DNA of 6,736 nt, taken from contig DASZZV010000020.1 in NCBI GenBank assembly GCA_035544835.1, forward strand, positions 1 through 6,736, given 5' to 3'. Of the stretch, positions 6,106 through 6,736 are shown piece by piece. The stretch's first letter is position 1, and each line of letters opens with the position of its first letter. This DNA comes from DASZZV01 sp035544835 (GTDB taxonomy: Bacteria > Acidobacteriota > Thermoanaerobaculia > Gp7-AA8). Made by a program: the position numbers and the translations under genes. The notes under the pieces were generated by a model, which saw only the letters and a program-made list of their open reading frames with translations, did not search any database and was not told the DNA's origin.

Positions 6106-6109
6106 GGAG
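6106..6109 (+). promoter_or_regulatory. Ribosome binding site of the MFS gene
   Basis: GGAG lies 8 bases before TTG 6118. It decides this start: there is no in-frame ATG or GTG between the in-frame stop at 6067-6069 and the conserved first helix. Confidence 0.6.
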
Positions 6110-6117
6110 CGATTTCA

Positions 6118-6736
6118 TTGTCGGAACAGCCCATACTTCTAGACAGGAACAGGCGCAGCTCTGCACCGCTGCGTGAGCGCGCCAGCTGGGCGCTATACGA
6201 TTTCGCGAACACCGTCTTCTCGATGAATATCGCGACGCTGTATTTCGCCGCCTGGCTTGTCGCGGATCTTGGACGGTCCAACACCCTATACGCCATCGTC
6301 AATGGAATCGCGTCCGCGCTGGTGGTGATATCGATTCCCGTGTTCGGCGCGCTTTCCGACGCGACGCAAAGACGAAAGCCATGGGTGGTCGGTTTCACGC
6401 TGTTGGCGTGCGCGGCCACGATCGTGATGGCGGGCATCGGAGAGCGCGGCCTTCCGCTGATCGGGGAAGCCGTCCTCTCCCCCTCGCCGGCCGGAACGCC
6501 GATCGCTCCGCTCGCGCTCTTCGGAGTTCTCGCGGCGTTCGTCGTGGCGAGCTATGCGTATCAGGGGGCGCAGCCTTTTTACAATGCGATGATGTCGGAG
6601 CTCGCTCCGCCAGAGAAGAGGGGAAAGTTGTCCGGCATCGGAACCGCGCTCGGATACGTCGGCTCCATCACAGGGGTGCTGCTCACATATCCCTTCTTCA
6701 CCGGATCGGTTCCGCTACTCGGGGAAGTATCTCCTA
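6118..6736 (+). CDS. MFS transporter, Atg22/UMF1-like family, N-terminal part
   Basis: The gene runs off the window; 206 residues are visible, about half of the usual 420-470. The N terminus after a short basic stretch is RASWALYDFANTVFSMNIATLYFAAW (21-46), the hallmark first helix of the Atg22/UMF1-like major facilitator group. GALSDATQRRKP (77-88) is MFS motif A in the loop between helices 2 and 3. Further helices are VVGFTLLACAATIVMAGI (90-107) and LALFGVLAAFVVASYAYQGAQPFYNAMM, then ELAPPEKRGKLSGIGTALGYVGS, a charged loop leading into the next helix. Yeast Atg22 exports amino acids from the vacuole; bacterial members are inner-membrane proteins of unknown substrate. The start is TTG 6118 with GGAG 8 bases upstream. 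No frame problem is visible up to the window edge. Confidence 0.9.
   Translation, partial: MSEQPILLDRNRRSSAPLRERASWALYDFANTVFSMNIATLYFAAWLVADLGRSNTLYAIVNGIASALVVISIPVFGALSDATQRRKPWVVGFTLLACAATIVMAGIGERGLPLIGEAVLSPSPAGTPIAPLALFGVLAAFVVASYAYQGAQPFYNAMMSELAPPEKRGKLSGIGTALGYVGSITGVLLTYPFFTGSVPLLGEVSP

Overview
The window is a GC-rich bacterial chromosome segment that probably lies near the replication origin. It holds the 3' end of mnmG, a complete parA-parB segregation pair and two parS sites directly upstream of parA. mnmG, rsmG, parA and parB are classically clustered next to oriC. No clear DnaA-box cluster was seen, so the origin itself is not shown to be here. The GC-rich coding sequence, frequent TTG starts and gene content would fit a soil bacterium such as a Gemmatimonadota member, but that is a weak inference; no rRNA or other marker is present.

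Layout. From 2 to 661 is the C-terminal part of MnmG (tRNA wobble-uridine modification). Its stop codon overlaps the end of a convergent EamA/DMT transporter gene (653-1555, minus). That gene is divergent from a KirBac-type inward-rectifier potassium channel (1636-2619). A secreted SIMPL (DUF541) protein follows at 2652-3374. The 90 bp before parA carry two 14-bp parS palindromes 25 bp apart and a compact hairpin with a T6 run that reaches into the TTG start of parA. parA (3465-4262) and parB (start best placed at 4252) overlap translationally. A NIF3/YbgI-type dinuclear-metal protein follows (5247-6020). Last is the N-terminal half of an Atg22/UMF1-like MFS transporter (TTG start at 6118) that runs off the window.

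How the genes work together. ParA (Walker ATPase), ParB (CTP-dependent clamp and parS binder) and the local parS pair form a self-contained chromosome segregation module. ParB loaded at parS would sit on the promoter region of its own operon. The three genes between mnmG and parA (transporter, K+ channel, SIMPL) have no evident link to segregation and occupy the place where rsmG/gidB is often found. NIF3 and the MFS protein look like ordinary housekeeping or transport neighbours.

I see no CRISPR array, insertion sequence, phage gene or defence system. The points of interest are regulatory: the parS pair, the hairpin at the parA start, and a 20-bp near-palindrome before the MFS gene.
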